DNA from: an uncultured Oscillospiraceae bacterium
Lineage (GTDB): Bacteria > Bacillota > Clostridia > Oscillospirales > Oscillospiraceae
Reading direction: 5' to 3'
NCBI GenBank assembly: GCA_910588105.1
Contig: CAJUQD010000093.1
Location: 1-6,111, forward strand
DNA: 6,111 nucleotides
A program made the position numbers and the translations under genes. Of the stretch, positions 5,389-6,111 are shown piece by piece. Numbering within the stretch: position 1 is the first letter of the stretch; every line of letters starts with the position of its first letter. Below the pieces are notes generated by a model. That model was given only the letters and a program-made list of their open reading frames with translations. It was not told the origin of the DNA and made no database searches.

Positions 5389-6111
5389 CTATGCCGCCGC
5401 CTGTGCGGTTTCCTCGTCCTCCTGCCGGAACATGGCGTCGATGTCGGAGAACTTCTGGGTGCGGTTGAACTTTTCCGTTGTCTTGCCGGGAATGGCCTGC
5501 AACTCCAGCATCCTGGCCCACAGGTCCGGGTGGCAGTCGTAGAGGTGGCGCAGCTCCGCCCGCTTGGCGTTGGGGCAGAACCAGCACCCGCCCCGGTCGG
5601 TGAATTCGTAGACAGGAGAAAGCAGCCCCGCGTCCTCGCAGAGCTGCCATGCGTCCTGTTCCGTAAAATTGTACTTAGCCAGCAGAGAAACCTGCCTGCC
5701 GTTCTCCAGACGCAGCAGGCGTTCTGTTTCATCCCGCGCGATGCCGATATATTTGACTGTCTCTGGCGGCAGGGTTTTCTGATACCGCTGGATGGGCCGG
5801 ACCTTGCAGTCCCGCTGAACAGCGCACCGCCCACAGATGGGGAAGGAGCGCACCATGCCCTTCTTCGGGCCGCGGGTCACCCGCCCGGTGAACAGCTCCA
5901 TATAGGTCTTTTCCGAGCGCAGGACGATGATCTTGACCCCCATCCGCTCCAGCCTGGGAATGGCGGTATCGTAGATGAAGTCCCGATGCTCCGGTACCTC
6001 GCCGGAGATACCCTTGTCAAACATCACTTCGCAATAGACCGCCTCATCCAGAGACACCCCATGCTCTTTTGCAAGCAAAATGGTGGCCAACGAATCTTTC
6101 CCGAATGAGCA
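5389..6111 (-). CDS. PAPS-reductase-like / ATP-pyrophosphatase family protein, 5' end outside the window
   Basis: The last 240 residues of a phosphoadenosine-phosphosulfate-reductase-like protein are present; the frame is open to the right edge. The first visible residues, CSFGKDSLATILL, carry the SxGKDS PP-loop that binds ATP or an adenylyl nucleotide. Residues in the window then show FDKGISGEVPEHRDF, IVLRSEKTYMELF, a Cys trio FPICGRCAVQRDC (Cys93, 96, 102), GIARDE, and a second Cys pair GGCWFCPNAKRAEL (Cys176, 179). The two clusters could bind zinc or an Fe-S cluster. Phages and conjugative elements often carry such proteins, distinct from assimilatory CysH, which has a C-terminal ECGLH motif that is absent here. 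Sulfur transfer to nucleic acid, as by DndC, is a possible but unproved role. Few residues are probably missing, since the PP-loop is normally near the N-terminus. The stop is TAG at 5391-5389. Confidence 0.9.
   Translation of the reverse strand, partial: CSFGKDSLATILLAKEHGVSLDEAVYCEVMFDKGISGEVPEHRDFIYDTAIPRLERMGVKIIVLRSEKTYMELFTGRVTRGPKKGMVRSFPICGRCAVQRDCKVRPIQRYQKTLPPETVKYIGIARDETERLLRLENGRQVSLLAKYNFTEQDAWQLCEDAGLLSPVYEFTDRGGCWFCPNAKRAELRHLYDCHPDLWARMLELQAIPGKTTEKFNRTQKFSDIDAMFRQEDEETAQAAA

Noticed and set aside
5316..5834. Minus-strand frame of 172 codons overlapping the PAPS-reductase-like gene
   Set aside because: It is an alternative-frame reading of the conserved PP-loop protein, rich in Arg and Ser with no recognisable motif.
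1..6111. CRISPR array, tRNA, rRNA, insertion-sequence ends or attachment site
   Set aside because: No regularly spaced repeats, cloverleaf, rRNA-like segment, transposase frame or long terminal inverted repeats were seen by eye; coding sequence covers almost the whole window.

Overview
The window is a GC-rich, densely packed, entirely minus-strand gene cluster. It most resembles the accessory region of an integrative/conjugative element in a high-GC gut Clostridia (Oscillospiraceae or Lachnospiraceae type, such as Flavonifractor or Oscillibacter relatives). This assignment is inferred from recalled protein families: small 'hypothetical' ORFs of clostridial conjugative elements, a YubB/DUF1281-like protein, a DUF3848-like domain, a solitary DNA methyltransferase and a phage/ICE-type PAPS-reductase-like protein. 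Strong GGAGG-type Shine-Dalgarno sites and ATGA stop/start overlaps fit Firmicutes. No integrase, relaxase, rRNA, tRNA or CRISPR array is visible, so the element's type cannot be fixed from this window.

Reading in transcription order (right to left): a PAPS-reductase/ATP-pyrophosphatase-like gene cut by the right edge (6111-5389). Then a 131-base spacer with a small palindrome. Then a helical protein of unknown function (5257-4820). Then a spacer almost filled by a long imperfect hairpin, followed by a protein with a C-terminal zinc-knuckle-like motif that appears to start at ATA (4740-4234). Six genes follow that are spaced by 13 bases or overlap by 1 to 11 bases: YubB-like protein (4220-3375), Cys-rich miniprotein (3378-3172), 94-aa unknown (3172-2888), a two-domain protein ending in a nucleoside-deoxyribosyltransferase-like domain (2891-2100), a probable in-frame fusion of two element proteins (2103-1129) and a beta-class DNA methyltransferase (1139-411). 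After an 85-base gap with a possible promoter come a 100-aa conserved unknown (325-23) and the first codons of another gene at the left edge.

The overlaps imply one coupled transcription unit from about 4220 to 411, probably starting further upstream. The methyltransferase and the PAPS-reductase-like protein both suggest nucleic-acid or nucleotide chemistry, and two or three members look metal-binding, but no pathway linking them can be proved here. The most notable details are the apparent ATA initiation codon, the intercistronic hairpin just in front of it, and a fusion whose linker is a translated ribosome-binding site.
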